Assembly: GCA_003254885.1 (NCBI GenBank)
Contig: QANT01002590.1
Coordinates: 1-33,501 of the forward strand
Reading direction: 5' to 3'
Origin: Purshia tridentata
Taxonomy: Eukaryota; Streptophyta; Magnoliopsida; Rosales; Rosaceae
DNA: 33,501 bases
The notes beneath the pieces were generated by a model. It was given only the letters and a program-made list of their open reading frames with translations, ran no database searches and was not told where the DNA came from. This document shows positions 31,187 through 33,501 of this stretch, piece after piece; the first letter of the stretch is position 1, and each line of letters starts with the position of its first letter. Made by a program: the position numbers and the translations under genes.

Positions 31187-32957
31187 TCACTCTTCAACTA
31201 AAGTTGCTGGATCCAAGGGGATAACAGTATCTGGAAAATCTGTTCTTTGTCCAGCAAGAGAGTAATATGCTAGTATATGGGCTGGATGCTCAGCTACCAA
31301 TGCCTCCCCAATCTGATCATGAGAAACATCAACTCGTCTTGGAGGAATTAACTCAATGTTCCAAAACGGGCGAGCCATTGCTAGGAGATCACGACCTGTT
31401 GCAGATCCCCTGTAACCCTGCACCCACAAATACCTTAGGGAAGTCAGCTGCATTACTGCAACAGCCAGTGCATGCTCACTGAAGCAGCAGCCCCTCATTT
31501 CTAATTTCTGCAGGCTAGGGCAGCCCCTAGAGAACTCCAAAAGCCCTGCATCAGATTCCCCAACAGAACCAAGAAGCATCCATCTCACATTTTGACTATA
31601 TTGCCCAACATAACTAAGCCCCAGATCAGTCAAGGCCCCAGGTCGGAGATACAAAGCAAACCTCCGAAGCCTTTCACAGCCCCTCAATAGAGCTCGAACC
31701 CCATTGTCAAGTGGCAAATCTGTTATACTCTCTTCTCGGTCAAGCAGTACAAGACGAAAATCAGAGAGATTTTTAGAGTAAGTCCCAATGTATTCCAGAG
31801 ATGCATTGGTGATATCTGATACGTAAACAGCCAAATATTCTAGTTCTAGGCACCCCTGTGCAATAGCAATCAGACCCCTCTGTGAAACAACACCTTCTTC
31901 GTCCTCCATGCCTGGCTCATCTGCGCCCCGCTCAATTCGAAGCCTCTTCAGTCTCTTGCAACTCCGAGCAAGAACTTCTAAGCCTCTATCTCCAATAACA
32001 TTCCTTGTCTGCCCATAATAGAAACAAATTAAAATTCATATGTAAGTTTCAAACACGATTCCCACTCCAAAATAAAATCATTAAAGACACTTTTGATAAT
32101 GTATTAATTTAAAGAATCTTTTGATATTTTACACTAGAAATTTATAAATACTTGGTTTAGCTACAAACAACAAAGCAATTTCTTGAACTAATATTCCAAA
32201 AAAGAAATCCAGAACCCAAGATCAAGATGTCATTACAAAGCCTTACGCAACTAGGTCTATAGATCATGATCAAAGGATACATAAACATTACCAAATTGCG
32301 ATGGATCAACGCAGAAAAAAAAAAAAATTCCTGAAATAGTAGGGAATTACAAAGGCATAATTCCCACACCTCCACACCTATATAAAAAAACACGCATAGA
32401 ATTGTTGAACACACACTGACCACATACACGTACACACACAATAGCAACAAATCAGAAAGCAACCAAAATAGTTTTTTAATCCTACCTCAAGAACTTCCAA
32501 GTTGGGGCACCTCTGAATTAATGTGCAATGGTCCTCAGTGTCAAGCAATGCATAGAGAAGGTCTAACTTTTTGAGCAAGTTAGAAAATGGGTATACTATT
32601 GTCATTTCATTCTTCCCCATATACGTTAGACCCAAACGGCATAGTTTTTGGGGCAATGATACAGCGGAGTACTTCTCTGATTGCTCATTGAAGAAACCCC
32701 CACAAAATTCTTCTAGAGCACCAGCAGCACGGAAGAACCCCACAAGTTCCAAGATTTCACAATCACTGATTTTCACAGAGATCAAGGAGCGACAGTTTTT
32801 AGCTATGAGCTCAAGGTCTTCAAATTTGACCTTGTCAAGATCTGTCATATAAAAGTTTAAAGTCTCCAAGACAGTGTTGTTCACAGCAAGCTCATGTAGC
32901 CATTCACCATCTCTCTCGATTATTGTGCTCTCCTCCAAAAACAAGGTTCTCAAATTC
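31187..32957 (-). CDS. COI1: COI1, jasmonate receptor F-box/LRR protein (C-terminal two exons; partial)
   Basis: Exon 2 runs 32957-32486 and exon 3 runs 32008-31187, about 430 aa of a protein normally near 590-600 aa. The F-box and first LRRs lie in an exon beyond the right edge. COI1 is the substrate receptor of SCF-COI1: it binds JA-Ile (or coronatine) with JAZ proteins and leads to their ubiquitination in the nucleus. The LRR solenoid shows COI1-specific blocks: LYALLDTEDHCTLIQRCPNLEVLE, RLRIERGADEPGMEDEEG, AVYVSDITN, FRLVLLDREE, FALYLRPGALTDLG, VRWMLLGSVGESD, LEMRGCCFSE, LRYLWVQGYRG and HPAHILAYYSLAGQRTD. The Arg and Tyr residues known to line the Arabidopsis ligand pocket in these blocks are kept. 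The C-terminal tail after the conserved QRTD is PATLVEE-type and differs from Arabidopsis. The exon 2 acceptor is TTCGCAG at 32958-32964. Confidence 0.95.
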
Positions 32958-33501
32958 CTGCGAAGCACATAATAATAATAAAACTATATATATATATATA
33001 TATCAATAGCCTCTGCAGGTCACAGTTACAGAACCAATAGCTTAGTTCAGAATGACTGCAAGCTGCAGTAACATGTCTACAAGATCAGGGAGGGACTTGT
33101 CGGATGCATGCAATGTTTGGTACATGCATCCCTCCCAGAGTTCCAAAAACAGCAGCATTTGAATTTGGCTACTTTTACTAATTAACAAAACATGAACATG
33201 GACCAAAAAATACAGATCCAGTAAACTAATTAGAATTTGCCCGTATAATGGACCAAAATTCAGTTACCATTGCATATACATGCAGAAATCACTTATGAAT
33301 CAAAATAAGAACATAAATCTGTACAAATATTTATCAAATACTATCCACACAAGTTGAATAGGATCATTTTTCGTAGTCATTTATTTAGTCCTCCTGTTAA
33401 TAACCTAGATAATAGGATTTCAAATTATGGAGGATTGGTTTTTCTATTTTGTTTGAGTTGGGGAAGGTGGTGTGGTGGTGGTTGGTTTGGGGGGCGGGCG
33501 G
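32958..33501 (-). other. COI1 intron 1 (partial), no exon recognised
   Basis: From the exon 2 acceptor to the window edge there is no sequence that reads like the COI1 N-terminal exon, so intron 1 is at least 544 bases. It holds a TA microsatellite at about 32986-33002 and a hairpin: GGATGCATG (33102-33110) and CATGCATCC (33123-33131) around a 12-base loop. Confidence 0.6.

Noticed and set aside
1..33501. CRISPR arrays, bacterial-type operons or viral/retroelement coding regions
   Set aside because: No regularly spaced repeats, Shine-Dalgarno-led gene strings, reverse transcriptase, integrase or capsid-like frames were seen.

Overview
This is a nuclear genomic window from a eudicot plant. 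Genes have many short exons with GT-AG introns, intergenic DNA is AT-rich, a nuclear tRNA gene is present, and the encoded proteins are plant families (SBPase, laccase, COI1, DIVARICATA-type MYB, GH17). The order of ARM-like protein, HAD class IIIB phosphatase and COI1 recalls, from memory, the Arabidopsis block AT2G39910-AT2G39920-AT2G39940, so the window is probably a rosid, perhaps a woody Rosaceae. That placement is inference.

Layout, left to right: (1) an ARM-repeat-type protein like At2g39910 (+, 1623-4671, 9 exons, 439 aa); (2) an intronless, strikingly C-rich GH17 beta-1,3-glucanase-like gene (+, 5754-6920) whose usual acid/base Glu is an Asp; (3) a LIMYB-type Myb/SANT-like gene with two tandem DNA-binding modules (+, 9347-10902); (4) convergent to it, a membrane-anchored HAD class IIIB acid phosphatase-like gene (-, 13313-11364); (5) chloroplast sedoheptulose-1,7-bisphosphatase (+, 15510-17781, 8 exons, 393 aa); (6) a small START/polyketide-cyclase-like (lachrymatory-factor-synthase-like) gene whose first coding exon is just the ATG (+, 18653-19342); (7) a laccase with a miR397-like site and a MITE-like element in an intron (+, 20691-23374); (8) tRNA-Arg(CCT) (-); (9) a 402-bp MITE with long inverted arms; (10) a DIVARICATA-like MYB with several uORFs (+, 26029-27470); (11) about 3.7 kb with no recognisable gene; (12) the last two exons of COI1, the jasmonate receptor F-box protein (-, 32957-31187), whose first exon lies beyond the right edge.

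The genes do not form a pathway: this is an ordinary gene-rich euchromatic segment, and I see no undescribed multi-gene system. All exon boundaries below were derived by hand from splice-site consensus, reading-frame continuity and family similarity; every complete model sums to a multiple of three. The most unusual non-genic signal is a set of three tiny insertions (16-19 nt) with the shape YYTGGYC followed by a poly(A) run, each flanked by 13-17 bp direct repeats, which look like ultrashort retroposition products.
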